Both the position numbers and the translations under genes were made by a program. The notes under the pieces were generated by a model. It was not told where the DNA came from. It saw nothing but the letters and a program-made list of their open reading frames with translations, and made no database searches. Positions 35,395 through 48,275 of a DNA stretch of 64,000 nt are shown here, piece by piece. Source of the stretch: Rhabdophis nuchalis (taxonomy: Eukaryota; Chordata; Lepidosauria; Squamata; Natricidae); NCBI GenBank assembly GCA_039707465.1, contig CM077649.1:16034501-16098500 (forward strand), read 5' to 3'. The first letter of the stretch is position 1. Each line of letters opens with the position of its first letter.

Positions 35395-35882
35395 TATTTT
35401 TTATTTTTTTTATTTTTTCAAATTTATACCCCGCACCTTCTCCAAAAAAGGACCCAGGGCGGTGCACAGGAAATTTAAAAAACAATACAAATATAACAAA
35501 AATATAATTTTTTTAAAAAGCTATTATATCCATGTCCTGTGCTAAAATCGTATAAAATCCCCCAAATTAAAATCTATCTAAAACAGTCAAAACGGTAGGT
35601 TATGCTAGGCCGGCTTGTTGGAAAAGGTGCGTTTTAAGACGCTGGCGGAAGAGGCGGAGGTCTGAGATGGTGCGTAGTTCGTTCCAGAGGGTAGGGCCCG
35701 CCACAGAGAAGGCCCTTCCCATGGGTGTCGCCAACTGGCATTGCCCGGCCGACGGCACCCTGAGAAGGCCCTCTCTGTGGGAGCGGATCGGTCGAAGGGA
35801 TGTATGGGGCAGGAGGCGGTCTCGCATATAACTAGGCCCCGAGCCATGGAGCGCTTTGAAGATGGTCGTCAGAACCTTGAAC
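35395..35882 (-). mobile_element. L3-like LINE 3' fragment
   Basis: The minus-strand frame 35884-35600 encodes MFKVLTTIFKALHGSGPSY, LPHTSLRPIRSHREG and WNELRTISDLRLF, ending QQAGLA. The sequence between WN and ELRTIS is short by four codons (DLPP missing), an in-frame deletion. 3' UTR and A-rich tail at 35395-35600. Confidence 0.88.
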
Positions 35883-36494
35883 ATATGCTAGACTTGAATT
35901 CCCCCCCCCCTGATTTTCCTTATGATTACAGTTGTTTTTTCCTCAGATTGCTGAATAAAACTGACTCTTACTCTTTTCTCATATCTTAAGCAAGTGTAGT
36001 ATAAATGTGATAGTTTTGCTCACTTAGACAGTATGTCTGTAATTGCAGTCTAGTTCCACTGTTTTTCCTTTCCAAGAGCCCCTTTTCAACTGTAGCTTAA
36101 GATGAAACAGATAATAGAAACCACAAGAGCCTGAAAGAAACAGAATACAATCCACAGTTTTAAATCATTATTTCCCTTAGAACACTGAATAAACTCTAGG
36201 AGAACCTCGTATCAGAATAAGTCATCTTAGCCTAAATGAGAGAATTCCCATATGGTATTTGTAATGCTGCCTATACAAGAATTAGGTGATGGTGGGGAAA
36301 GTATCAGAATGGAATATGGCTCAAGACAGATCAAGGAATAAGGGACATGGCAGCTAATTTCTCTGTGAAATTATTCTTTAAAAAATCAACATTGAAATAC
36401 TAGTTAATAGCTAGATCCAAGGAATAAGATGGTGGATCCTGTGATTTATTATTTTATAGCAAGCTTTAAAGCTTATAGAGGTTAAGTGTATGTA

Positions 36495-36768
36495 CAGATA
36501 ATCCTTGACTTACAATCACAATTGAGCCTTCTGTTGCTAAGCAAGACAGTTGTTGAGTGAGTTTTGTCCCATTCTTGCCATAGTTGTTAAGTTAGTAACA
36601 TGGTGGTTAAGTGAATTTGGTTTCTCTATTGACTTAGTTTGTTAGAAGGTTTCAAAAAGTGATCACAAGTTCCCGGGAACCTGCAACAGTCATAATTGTG
36701 CAAAACAATCATAAGTCACTTTTCAGTGCCATTGTAACTTTGAACTGTTGTATGTTGAGAACTATCTG
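36495..36768. mobile_element. Tc1/mariner-like MITE, 274 bp
   Basis: The left end cagataatccttgacttaca and the right end tatgttgagaactatctg are imperfect inverted repeats. TA precedes the left end (36493-36494); the right flank is AG, a mutated TA. Contains atcacaattgagcc and gttgctaagcaagacagttg. Confidence 0.7.
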
Positions 36769-38054
36769 AGTCCAGAAAACCTGATCAACTGAGGCTAGCT
36801 AAGGATTGGAGAGAGCAGTAATTCGTTTAACCCAAGCAGTGCACAGGAAGACACTGATAGTGTGTCACAAATCTGGAGAGAAAGAGGGGAAAAGATGATT
36901 AGAAAAGAGTTATTATTTTGAAGTGTGACTCAGATTGGATTACTGAGGTTTAGTGAAGTTAGTATTTAAGTTTTGAAATTAACAACTGCTGTGTCTTGCT
37001 GACAATTGATTTCTGAAGTCTTGGGTTAACCTGGTAATTATAACTTGAAAGTGGAAAATATATATATTAAATTGAAAAATTCATCTGAAAATAATATAAA
37101 CTTTAAACTGCATCCTTCCACACTATAAGAGTCTAGCCTAACTGAAAAATTGAGGGTTTTTTAAAACTTGAAACTGATCATTAGCTAAAATACTGTGCTA
37201 ATTTTTGTTCCGTTTCAGTGAGGCTAGATCAGGCCACAACCTTGTTTTCCATAAAATTCTCATTGTTTACTTTAAGTCATCTTGGAACATGTCATGTTTC
37301 AGGGGTGTGTATCTTCTTTTGCACGTCTAATTACCCCCAAATGATTTTATTTTAGGAACCAGTGATTATATCTGCTGGTTCTTTCATTATAGAAAGGCAG
37401 GGAAGGGTAAAAACAAAAAAGATGTTTAATTTATGAAAACACATTCCATTTCCTCTTGCTAACTCTGACCAAATGGGCTCCAGTTCCAAAAAAATTAATG
37501 ACAATCAAGAGGTGTATTAAAGAGATATAGGACTCATTCAGTATTATGCACACATGTTTTTCATCTATTTTCATCTATCCAGTCTGCCAGTGTAATGGAG
37601 ATTTTAAAATTAGGATAACATATCTGACTCACATTCCTTTCCCCATATGAAGTGGCTTTACCTTTTATGCATTCCTTTGCAATTAGATACTCCTTTGAGA
37701 ACCAGAACTGTATCAGCTTAATTTATTTCCAAAGGGAAAAAAAAAAGAATTCATGAGAAATCTTAAATAATTGCTTCATGCAGGAGTTTGTTCTTATATT
37801 TCTCATCTTCTTTTTGAGGATTTCATCAACTCCATCCAACATGACCTCAGTGTTCCACTTCCTTTCCACTCATTTCCTTATTCTTCCTTCATAACTTGCT
37901 TTGCAGTTAAATCCTCATTCATCCACTCTATATGACTTCGCCAATGTGCTTATTTCATACTGGTTACCCACTTTTATTCAATCCACAATACTTTCCTATA
38001 ATGAAGTGGACAGAGGTACCCTGTTAGCAGAGCAATCTTTACTTCTCAAAGGCA

Positions 38055-38130
38055 GTCGTTTCTCGCCGCCCTGGGTCCGCTTGGAGAAGGGCGGGGTATA
38101 AATATAATAAATAAATAAATAATAATAAAC
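38055..38130 (+). mobile_element. L3-like LINE, extreme 3' end with (AATA)n and (AAT)n tail
   Basis: cgccgccctgggtccgcttg, gagaagggcggggtataaat then (AATA)n changing to (AAT)n. A minimal truncated insertion. Confidence 0.88.
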
Positions 38131-38710
38131 ACATTGCTCTCTTTCTAGTAAATCTTAATTTTAAAAAAAATCTATCTTAATAAACTTGCTGCAGTGTTTT
38201 ATGTTTTATGCCTTGAAATGTTTTACTCCATTTTCCCAATTAATATGAAAACTATATTAACTTTCAGACCAAAACTATTGGTTGCATGTAAAATTCTCTG
38301 CAAATTATTTGGATCCTGAGCCAACAACACAGCATCAACAATAAGACTAATTATAATAAATGTTTTAGTTAATGATATCTATTTGTTTATCTTTAGATGG
38401 GAAGCTATGTTATTTAGACGGTTATAGAATACTCTTGGTAAATGATCAATTATTTAACAGCCACCTATAAAATCCTAGACAATTATATGGAATCTATAGG
38501 GATATGATGGGATTAAATAAGGGATATTAATAGCTAGCCAGGATCTAAAGATATTATTAAAGAAGAAATAGATTGAGGTTAAAATACTTGATAAGAACTG
38601 TGGATATTGATATTAAATTACATGATAAAATTGTTAGATTTAAAATTAATAAAATGAGATTACTTATGAATAATAAATATTCCAGAGGAGCACAGAATTT
38701 ATGGATACCC

Positions 38711-38711
38711 G

Positions 38712-38760
<49 letters not shown>

Positions 38761-39190
38761 ATACTAATAATAATAATAATAATAATTTAATTTATAACCC
38801 GCTCTCTCTCCCCGAAGGGACTCGAGGTGAGGCACAATACATATAAAATACATATAAAATCACAAACATAGTACAATATTAAAATAAAATTAAACTAACC
38901 CTGCGCTAAAATCCCATATTAAAACTAAAAATTAGTCGTTAAAAACCCTAAAAACAGTTGATTACCCCAGGCCGGCCAAGCAGAAAAAGTGTGTTTTTAA
39001 TTTTTGACGGAAGGAGCGCAAGTCCGTAGTTGTTCTAATTTCAGGGGGAAGGTCGTTCCAGAGGGTCGGGCCCTCCACAGAGAAGGCCCTTCCCCTGGGC
39101 GTCGCCCGCTGGCACAGCCTAGTGGACGGCACCCAGAGAAGTCCCTCTCTGTGGGAGCGAATCGGCCGTAGGGATGTTTGGGCAGGACTA
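38711..39190 (-). mobile_element. L3-like LINE 3' fragment with a (TAC)n/(TAA)n tail
   Basis: Tail at the low end: (TAC)n 38711-38760 grading into (TAA)n to 38786. Then the gagtcccttcgggg 3' UTR subtype and a minus-strand frame with SLRPIRSHREGLLWVPS, QRATPRGRAFSVEGP and WNDLPPEIRTTTDLRSF, ending LAGLG. 5' truncated near 39190. Confidence 0.9.
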
Positions 39191-40496
39191 GAATGTCCTT
39201 TATAGGACATTATCCAGAGTGGGCTTTTCCTTCTTAAACTTATCTAAATCTATTTATCTGTCGATATTGTTTTTCTTCTTTTTTTTTCCTTTTCTCTCTT
39301 TTGATTGGTTTTATAAATAGAATGCCATTATACAATTATGTCTTATATAAACGGATGTTAAAACAACTAGTAAGATTGGAATTGAGATATAAGAATTGTA
39401 ATAATTGATATGAAAAATAAGTGATAAACTTTGAAGAACATTATAGAAACCTGCGATAAAATGATACATTCTTAAAAATTTATCGTTTGTAAGGAAAAAT
39501 GACTTAGTGATATTGGCGTTTTTTTGTTGTGAAGTTTGTATTATTTGTGTTTATGTCAAAAAATAATAATAATAAATTTTTATTAAAAAAAGCACAGCAT
39601 CATCTGCCTACAAAAATGCAATGCAGTCATGGCATTCTTTTATTCATCATAGCTTTGTTAAATAATCAAGGAAGTCCTGCACATCACAATTGATTAAACT
39701 AAAATGTACAAAAGTTTCTTTAAGCAAATGTGTTAATAGGTTGCATGTTTCTCAGGTTGTTGAGATGTACAGAACAATATATTGCTTGCAAGATTGTCTC
39801 TGGATTAGAGATTTAAGCTTGCATAAAATAGTATTAGGATACTCGGTGTAAAATTGGGCTTTGGTTGAACATTTTCCAACACTCCAAATATTCCACAATT
39901 GACCATTACTATTGTTCTTATTATCCTGAGGGAATGCTACATATTGCCCAGATATTGAAACTGGTAATATAGTTTCTATATTGTACTTCTTGTATCCCTG
40001 TATTAATAAGTGTCATATGAAATATTATTATTACGATGTACTCTGAAAAATCTGTAATACTGATCATTATGTTGCCAAACTGGCATTAGCTCTGGACAGA
40101 AGGTGAGGAATCAAGATATGAGTGATTTTTAAGTTGGTTAAAAATTCAAGTTTTTACGAGAAACACTTTCAGTCCACAGAAGGCACAGCATGCTTGGTGA
40201 ACATGGAATATTAATTTTTGAATGAATAGGAATGGCAAATATATACATTTGTATAATGTATGACGTGGAACATACTGAAGGTCATGGCTAAGTGAATGAA
40301 ATAGTAGATTTACATGATCCACAGCAGAAGAGACTTGCTTGCTTATTTATTTATTAGCACTCGTACTGGCTATTATTTCTACTGCTTCATCATTCTGAAT
40401 ACTGACATTTCATAATTATGAAAAGTTATATTCTGCTAACCGTATTATTATTTTGTCAGATACATAGATTGCTAATACGTTGCTGTTTTTCTCAAG

Positions 40497-40669
40497 GTTG
40501 TACTTTATTCTTCTATGAAAGTGACGGAAGATCTGTGATTGACCACAACAGCATCCCAAAACATGGAGTCTGGGTGGAAAACAGCATCGTGCAAGCAGTA
40601 CCTGAACATCCAAAGAAAGATTATGTTTTTTGCCTCAGCAATTCTCTTGGAGATGCATTTCTCTTTCAG
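40497..40669 (+). CDS. TIAM1: TIAM1 exon: core of PH1
   Basis: The acceptor is ttctcaag before 40497 and the donor is gttagt at 40670. The first two bases complete the split Gly codon, followed by CTLFFYESDGRS and VWVENSIVQAVPEHPKKDYV, the central beta strands of the first PH domain (residues about 472-529). The reading ends in phase 0 at DAFLFQ. PH1 with the coiled coil and extension targets TIAM1 to the plasma membrane and binds scaffold proteins such as Par3 and JIP family members. Upstream sequence is rich in tttttctc but the acceptor has no long pyrimidine run. Confidence 0.95.
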
Positions 40670-41470
40670 GTTAGTTCCACCCACGCATGTTGTTATTGCT
40701 GCTGCTGCTGCTGTTGATTTCCTTCTTGATCATATCCTTCAGAGAAAGCCCTGAATGATACTTCAACATTTGACGAGAGCACCTAATTATTGTCCTGCTT
40801 AATTATTTATAACTATATAGATTATAATCACAAATGATATTTAGGAGTTTTCCTTTATTTACCACCCAGAGTTTTATTCCATAAATATGTGGTGTAGATA
40901 GATAGCATAGATAAATATGGGCTCTTTTTATAAACTGGGCAAGGTTACACTACATCACATCATTCCTTGGCTATGCTGTGATATATTTGGGGCTCATGAC
41001 CTCCCATATAATAATAATAGTAATGTTGGGTCACAAATAGAAATGTAGAAAGCATGTATTTAATACCTCATTTAATATATGGGGAAACATAACATTAGAA
41101 CCCGTAGCATATTTTACTACAGTTCTTTAAACACTGTTTGAGATACTGGTTATAACTCTGCCCTGAACTTTGCTTTCAAGTATGCATATATCTTTTCCAC
41201 CAAAGAAAACATTGCCTAAAGACTTCATAAAATATTTTTTCCTATAAAGATTTATTTGCTTTAGGTGGAGAGACCCTCTTCTATTAAAAAATAAGTTGTA
41301 AGATTGTTTTGCCATCAAGTGAGCAATTTCACATCTGCCAAGAATCTCTGGATATTGCTGAAGATTGTTAAATATTGAGGACTAATTGGGTACTAATTCA
41401 TGTGTGTTTCAGCCTATTTGATTTTTACATAACCTGCATGAATTGAGAAGCACCCTAGAGGTGCTTCTCT

Positions 41471-42690
41471 TAATTTTCTGCATATCTATCCTTGTGCTTC
41501 TGGATCTCTTGGTAGTTTTCAACTCTGCTGGCCAAGATGTCCTTCTGAACTGGCTCCACAGGTTGGGGATTGCGTGAATCATTTTATAATAGTTCTCATT
41601 TTATCTCCGGAATCATTTCCAGGCATGAAGCTGAGGGGGAGATTGCTCCCTAGGACCCTCCTTTGTGGGGTGCTTCAGGTTCCGTTTTCTTTCTCTTCTG
41701 TTTCATTAGTTACATTAAATCACTGTATGAGGTCCTCTGCTGATTTGGGGTTAGGTATCATCAGTATGCTGATGGTACCAAATTATATCTTTTGACCCAA
41801 GTGGTACTGTCAGAATTCTTTTCCAGTGGCTAAAGATTATAATGGGATGGAACCATCTCTGATTCACTCTTATCAAAACTGAGTGGCTGTGAGTGTTTGG
41901 GCTGCCCAGATTTAGGGATATTTCATCTCTAACCTTGCATTTCACTATTAAAGGATGGGATGCCATTTGAGGGTTTAACTTAAACTCAGAGCTCCTGCTC
42001 AATGAGCAGGGGGCAGCTGTTGCCAGGTAGAACTTGCAAGGCTTCATCTGGCATGCCAGTCATGCCTTTCCTAGTTAAAGGAAGCCTTCAGGTAGTTATG
42101 ACTGGCTTAATGCTACAATGTGTTTTATATGGGGATTCCCTTGAAGGTCATCCAGAAATTTCAACTGATTCAGAAGGTAGCAGTGAGGGCAGAGATGAAC
42201 ATGTCTTGGGTTGTTCACGTAACCCTTTGCTTTGCAAGCTGCACTAGTTACCAGCTGGTTTGCAGGTATGAGTCAAGGTGTGATTCAAAGTGCTTTTCCG
42301 TTACCCTGTGGGGCAGAGGGCATGGTTACTTGAGAGACTGCCTGCCTTCTTTAATATCTACCTGGCTGCTTCAATCTGGCAGAGTTGACATGATCAAGGT
42401 TCGTTTGATTAAATAATATCATCGATCAGAACCCCAGAAGTGGCCTCATCTGTAACAGCTCCTGCCCTCTGGAATGAGATTTGAATGTCCCCTACCCTAC
42501 TGTTTCCTTGAAGGGCTTTGGAAGCCTGGTGGTTCAACCAGGCCTTTGGCAAGGATGGGTAAAGTCCACTTTGGATTGCGTGGTTTTATTTTCTGTTTCT
42601 GTCTGCTTTTTACTATCTTTACTTTTCTTTTACTGATACTGTTGGTCATGTGACATAGATATTTAATAAATTACAGTAATGATTATTGTT
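41471..42690 (+). mobile_element. Ancient CR1/L3-like LINE relic
   Basis: Scattered frames recall ORF2: gcttctggatctcttggtag (LLDL region), CGVLQVPFSFSSVS in place of CGVPQGSVLSPLLF, gtatcatcagtatgctgatg (YHQYADG, a YADD with the second Asp lost), YMGIPLKVIQKFQLIQKVAVRA (first 20 only certain) and a late WNEI-like block near 42470. Many stops; old and dead. Confidence 0.65.
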
Positions 42691-44115
42691 GTTATTATAT
42701 TAGTAGGGAAGATTAGTAGTGAAAGGCAGTGTCCTTCAGTAAGTTTACTTCTTTTTTGTTTCAGTGAGTTTGCCTCATGTACCAACCTAATAAGTCTCCA
42801 ATGATACAAAATGTTTTCAGAAAGAAGCTTAGAAAACAATGGGCCAGATAGTTGCTAAATACATAGGGGGCCTCCCAGAGCTAAGCCAATTATAATGTTT
42901 TGTTTTAATTATAAAGTGACTTCTGTCACTATATCTATTATATATATATTCCTACCCATAATTTCTTTCTAATACAATACAAGTTCTAATAATACAATTT
43001 ATAATACAATATATAAACAATAAATAAATATATAATACAATGTATTATGATAGAATTAATCTGCATATTATTATATCTCTCCAAGTTTGATTTGTTATGC
43101 AAAAAATTATAAAAATATGCATAATTTAAATGTAATAATCTACCTTTGCCAACATAATTCATAAATATTTACAACAGCATATAAATGGAATCAAGTAGCA
43201 TATAAAGTTAATACGAAAGTTTTATTCATGAGATGTTATTGCTTATAATTTCAGATATAAAGATCCTTGACCATTTTCATCTCATTTAGGACTTCAGTAT
43301 ATAGCAGAAACTGTTGATGAAACTGAATGCAAAACAAAACTGTAAAAATATTGCACATGCAAAGAATTGATGTTATTTATTGTGGACTCAGAGATAACTT
43401 TGAACAAGGCCTCTAATAGTAGTTATGGAAAGAAAAGATGGGAGGAGGTGAGGAAGAGACTCAAGCTTGTCCTTCCTTGACTCTCTTGAGCATAAGAGGG
43501 AAGAAGAAAAAAACACTGTCAAGATTCTGTTGTTATTCTACATAACAATAACACTTGTACAGTTCTTCTGGTGTCTATTTCCTGACCTACCTCAAAGCAC
43601 TGACACAATTTTTGCTGCCTTGCTTTCAAATGTGTCATATACTCCTGCTGATTTCCTCTTCAGGCAGGCAGCGACCATGGATGCCTCTGCGGATCCATTA
43701 AATTTGAAAGACATCTGGTGTTAATCAGATGCCTGTGACATCTTAAAATGACAGGCTCATGTTTCAGGTACATACATTTCTTTATAAGGTACATACATTT
43801 CTTTTGGAGACAGAACAATAGAAAACCAAACTGCTTAGTTTGTAATAGCTCAGTCCTCCTACTTCACTTAATTCTGAGACAACTTAAATAATAGTTACAT
43901 TCCCTTTCTGTCACTGACCAGTCAAAACACTGACATAACTGATAACTGAATTCTTTGATGCAGTAAAGCATTATAATTTAAACTTCACTTACAGTTGTCT
44001 ATATCTAATATCAGCCAGAATTATTCTGGCTTTTTCCAGCTAATGAAACTTGTTATGTACTCCTTCCATAGTTACCCCATGTCAATTCACCTAAAACAGC
44101 TATTATTGTTATTAT

Positions 44116-44575
44116 CTGCGAGATCGCATCCTACCCCATACATCCCTCCGACCGATCCGCTCCCACAGAGAGGGACTTCTCCGGGTGCCGTCCACTAGGC
44201 AATGCCAACGGGCGACACCAAGGGGAAGGGCCTTCTCTGTGGTGGGCCCAGCTCTATGGAACGACCTACCCCCCGACCTCAGAACAACCACGGACCTCCG
44301 CGCCTTCCGACAAAAGCTCAAGACTTATCTTTTCCAACAGGCCGGCCTGGCCTAACCTACCTTCCAGCCTTTTTAGTCTGATCATCTAAATTGTTTTAAT
44401 TGGGTTTTTTAAGGGTTTAGTTTTTAGGATTTTAGCTTTTTAGCGCAGGGATAAATTGTTTAATTTGATTTTATATATTTATGATGTATCTATGTTTTAA
44501 CTCCCCTGTGCACCGCCCCGAGTCCCTTCGGGGAGAGGGAGCAGTCTACAAATTAAATTTATTATTATTAGTAGT
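44116..44575 (+). mobile_element. L3-like LINE 3' fragment (gagtcccttcgggg subtype)
   Basis: ctgcgagatcgcatcctacc starts the coding part; WNDLPPDLRTTTDLRAF-like codons at 44258-44310, ending QQAGLA; 3' UTR with gtgcaccgccccgagtccct and an (ATT)n tail at 44557-44570. Confidence 0.87.
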
Positions 44576-44576
44576 A

Positions 44577-44977
44577 CAGTGATGGCGAGCCTTTTTCGCC
44601 TCAGGTGCCAAATGCACACACGCTCGCGCTATTGTGCGCACTCATGTGCCTCCCATGCTGTGTCCCCTGAGCATGCACATGTGACACCCCATGCTGCCCT
44701 GTGCATGTGCACACGGCTTTTTTGGAGCCTGGGGAGGACAAAAAAAGGCCCAACACACAAACTGGAAGTTCAGGAATGGACTTCCAGGTTGCCCGTTGGG
44801 CCATTTTTCTCCCTCTGGAGACTTCAGGAGGGCAAAAACTGGCCGAAAATCAAGGCCAAAACTCAGCTGGCCAGCATGCTCATGTGCGCTGTAGCTGACA
44901 GGGCAACGGCTTGCGTGCCCTCAGAAATGGCTTCATGTGCCACCTGTGGCACCCGTGCCATAGGTTCGCCATCACGG
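44577..44977. mobile_element. hAT element of the GATGGCGA type, 401 bp
   Basis: Left CAGTGATGGCGAGCCTTTTT and right ccataggttcgccatcacgg are inverted repeats with a few differences. It was inserted at the end of the L3 (ATT)n tail, and the putative 8-bp flanks (tagtagta and ttatggta) match poorly. GC-rich interior; related to 27406-27769. Confidence 0.75.
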
Positions 44978-45160
44978 TTATGGTAGGTCACACAGATGTT
45001 TAGACTGAATTTGCATTTTTATCCACCTATTGAGTCCTTCCCAAGGACCTGGTTTATCATATTGTTGTTATTATTTCCCCAATATTTAGCTTGTTCACTG
45101 AAAGTTAGTATGTATATTAGATATGAATAAGGAAGCCTGAGGAAAACAGGCTATGTTTCT

Positions 45161-45257
45161 GGAAATATTATTATTATTATTATTATTATTTATTGGATTT
45201 CTATACCGCCCTCTCTCCCAACATGGGACTCAGGGCGGTGCACAGGAATAGAGATGT
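45161..45257 (-). mobile_element. L3-like LINE, extreme 3' end
   Basis: (ATT)n at 45170-45190 then ggatttctataccgccctct and ggactcagggcggtgcacag on the + strand, the reverse complement of the family 3' end. Confidence 0.8.
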
Positions 45258-46482
45258 TATTCAGTGAAACATTTTTTTAAAATATAAAACAGGTAAAAGA
45301 AAAGTAATGAAAAGGTTAACAAATATTAGTATATAGTTAACAGATTTGTTTGTAGGTAGGACTTTGAAGCTCAGATATTTGTAACATTCTCTGTGTGTAG
45401 ATCTTAAAACTGGATCCAGGAATTGACCCTCTATTCCTTTTTTTACACACATGATCTAATTGCAAGTTTTCTCATGCATCTTCCAGTTATATCTGCATCC
45501 AAATTAATTATAGTTAAGGGTTACAAGAACTTACGCTTAATTGAAGATTTAAAAAGAGAATTCAGATCTTATACGTCTTTTCGGGTTTAAAAAAAACAAA
45601 CGCAGTGATATGCTGAAAAACAGTAGCCAGCGGATAATTTATGGAAATTTATTAACTAAGCAATTGGTTCTTCATTTTAACTCCTATTTATTTATTTATT
45701 TTATTTGCCACCCACCTCACCTTGTGGGTTTTATATAATAGATATACAGCATTCTGAGGGGGGAAAAACAAGGTCACTAGCTAGAAGTGGTTGTTCAGTC
45801 CTGAGTTATATTTTAAGGGAATTTAAAATAAACTTTTGTTCATTTTTCAACCTTCCCAGGAAATAAAACAGGTAAATCGTTTTATCTCTATGTCAGGGAC
45901 ATAAGCGTTTCTTTTCATAAATCTATTATCTATTGTGCTTCTATTGTTTTCATCTTCTTTTCCTGCTTCTTCATATTTATTGCTATCTATCGTGGTAGCA
46001 ATGGTGGAAATACATGCATATTATATAATAAAGTCATATAGATCTAATAAAACTTCATGTCACTTATTCTTTGATATGGTTATTCTGTCAATTAGTTGTT
46101 TCATATTTAATCACAAAGCTGATAAAGATATTATAGAATAATTACCATCAGTTATAAAGTTGCTAAATGATAGTAATATTAATGGAACTATATTTAGTTT
46201 TTAGTATTAAAAACAAATATTTATGCTATAAATATTCACCTGCTGTCTCTAAAATGCCAGTTTAAATCACTGAATATTCCTTTGGGGATGTTCTAGGAAG
46301 CTTTCTTTAACACAATGATTCTTTAGTTTTAATGACACATTCTGCAGTTGTTAGTTTGGTTCTAATGCTTAATAGAAGGTGATAAAACAACATATTTATG
46401 AATATCTACAAAGTTTACTGAAGCAAAATCTTTGAAAACAGCTGATATTAAACAAGATGCTTCTGGCCTCTCTATTTTATAG

Positions 46483-46716
46483 ACTTCTAGCCAAACAGAA
46501 TTAGAGAATTGGATCACAGCAGTTCATTCTGCTTGTGCAACAGCAGTAGCACGACAACACCACAAAGAAGATACTGTGAAACTATTGAAAACTGAAATTA
46601 AAAAACTTGAGCAAAAGATTGATATGGATGAGAAGATGAAGAAAATGGGAGAAATGCATTTCCTCAGCTTGTCTTCAGTTAGAGACTCTAAGAAAAAGAA
46701 AACGATTCTTGATCAG
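46483..46716 (+). CDS. TIAM1: TIAM1 exon: end of PH1 and coiled coil
   Basis: The acceptor is tattttatag before 46483 and the donor is gtagtt at 46717. It encodes 78 residues (530-607). ELENWITAVHSA contains the Trp539 expected in the C-terminal helix of a PH domain. It is followed by a charged heptad-like stretch, TEIKKLEQKIDMDEKMKKM, the coiled coil of the PHn-CC-Ex unit. Near residues 587-595 the sequence reads MHFLSLSSV, which appears three residues longer than the mammalian protein as I recall it. The exon ends KKKKTILDQ. Confidence 0.95.
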
Positions 46717-47149
46717 GTAGTTTTACTTTAATGTATTCAATATGCAACTCTAAAATTAATTCAGGTGAACTAAAGTGCTTCTTACATAATACTAGACTTG
46801 TCTTTTCTACTATGCTTCCCAAAATTTGTATGTCAGAATTTTGTAAATGAGCAACAATCTGGTTTCTGCTTTGAAACACAAATTTCCAACCTGAAAAAGA
46901 TCACTTTCAAACTGACTTTGCTAAGGATTAAAATCAAATGTAAATTCATAGAGCACAATCTTTTTTTTTGAATTCATTTGGGGTTGCTAATTAATATGTA
47001 TGTTTAAAATTGCAGTGCATGCCATATTGAACTCCTGAAGGAAACGCAACAAAAATAAACAAATAACAAAGCTTGTATTCAGTAAACATATTTGACCTGT
47101 GCTGAGTTACTAGCACTACTAAATGTGTACAGAATATTATCCAGGGGAA

Positions 47150-47400
47150 AAATGTATCATGCAGAGAGTCCTCATTTAACACTTATTGGGATCAGAAACT
47201 CTCTCATTGTGATAAGGGCATACATTGAAAAAAATCACATTAAGGTGCTACTTAGTGATGGCAGTTTTGGCAGCCTTTGTTGTTGTTAAATTGAGGTCAT
47301 TAAGTGAGAACCTTATGTGACCATGACATGCAACTTTCTGCTAGCTTTCCCACTGACATTGTCAGAAGTGCCAGGGGGTTGCATGACTGTGCTGTTATAT
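47150..47400. repeat. Diverged mariner-like repeat
   Basis: agtcctcatttaacacttat, gatggcagttttggcagcct and ctagctttcccactgacatt recall the mariner-like MITE at 36495 and the segment at 56040-56060. Ends not defined. Confidence 0.45.
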
Positions 47401-47429
47401 GAGTACCGATTGAGAGTTCTACTTGTTCA

Positions 47430-47640
47430 AATTGCCTAAATTGTTTTAATTCTGATTTTAAGGGGTAGAGTTTTAGGATTTTAAGGTTTTAGGATTTTTA
47501 GCACAGGGTATTGGGATTTAATCTATTTTTAGTATTTATTAATTGCTATGTTTGTATTCCTCTATTTTAATTTCCTGTGCACCGCCCCGAGTCCCTTCGG
47601 GGAGAGTGGCGCGGTTTATAAATTTAATAAAATGAAACAA
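47430..47640 (+). mobile_element. L3-like LINE 3' UTR (gagtcccttcgggg subtype)
   Basis: taaattgttttaattctgat, gcacagggtattgggattta, gtgcaccgccccgagtccct and tttataaatttaataaaatg. Confidence 0.85.
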
Positions 47641-47864
47641 AATGAAATTGGAATGATTGTTGAATGATTGGTGATTAAATGAGGAATACCCGTGTAATGG
47701 GGATTTCCAGCCAATTGGAAATATTTTCTATTAGCAAGGTGAAGAAATGACAATACAACAAATGATGATACAACTGGTGAAATTTAATACTCCCCCAAGT
47801 ATTTTATTTATTTTACATAAATAAACATTGGCTTTAAACTGATGATATATGATGATAGTTTAGA

Positions 47865-47930
47865 GAGTCTTGGGTCCTTTTTGGAGAAGGGTGGGATACA
47901 AATTGAATAAAATCTAAAATCTAAATCTAT
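47865..47930 (+). mobile_element. L3-like LINE, last ~50 bases
   Basis: ttgggtcctttttggagaag and ggtgggatacaaattgaata followed by repeats of atctaaa. Confidence 0.65.
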
Positions 47931-48275
47931 TGAAGTGGTGTCTTCATAGCCTTATGATATTGCATAAAAACAGTTTCTAAGTGATTTTGAATCTTTGAGG
48001 GAAGAATCTGGCCACAATAAAGAAGAAATTGAAACTGGATATCTGTGGAAAGCATGACGAACTTAACCCACTTCTGCTTTTTAAAATTGTAATCTTAATT
48101 AACATCCAAGTAACAGCTGTCTCAAAATCTCTCTCTCTTTTCCTTTCTCCAAAATAAATGTATTTACTTTGTTCTCATTTAGTACATCAAATTCTTCCTT
48201 CTTCATGCAAATGTGATCTGTTTGTATGATATAAGATAATACATTTTCTTCTTAATTTATTTTGTTTTGTTGTAG

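Larger units (their letters stand above)
34069..40496 (+). other. TIAM1: TIAM1 intron between the PH1 exons (6.4 kb)
   Basis: GT at 34069, AG at 40495-40496. Nothing recognised in 34069-34407, 35121-35394, 35886-36490, 36771-38054 and 39191-40496 beyond AT-rich intron. Confidence 0.85.
40670..46482 (+). other. TIAM1: TIAM1 intron (5.8 kb)
   Basis: GT at 40670, AG at 46481-46482. Nothing recognised in 40670-41470, 42691-44113 (very AT-rich at 42930-43140) and 45258-46480. Confidence 0.85.
46717..48275 (+). other. TIAM1: TIAM1 intron (1.6 kb)
   Basis: GT at 46717, AG at 48274-48275. Apart from the elements listed, 46717-47150 and 47920-48275 hold nothing recognised. Confidence 0.85.

Noticed and set aside
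44579..44986. 135-codon + strand frame with many Cys and His
   Set aside because: It lies wholly within the hAT element at 44577-44977, whose GC-rich interior keeps several frames open.
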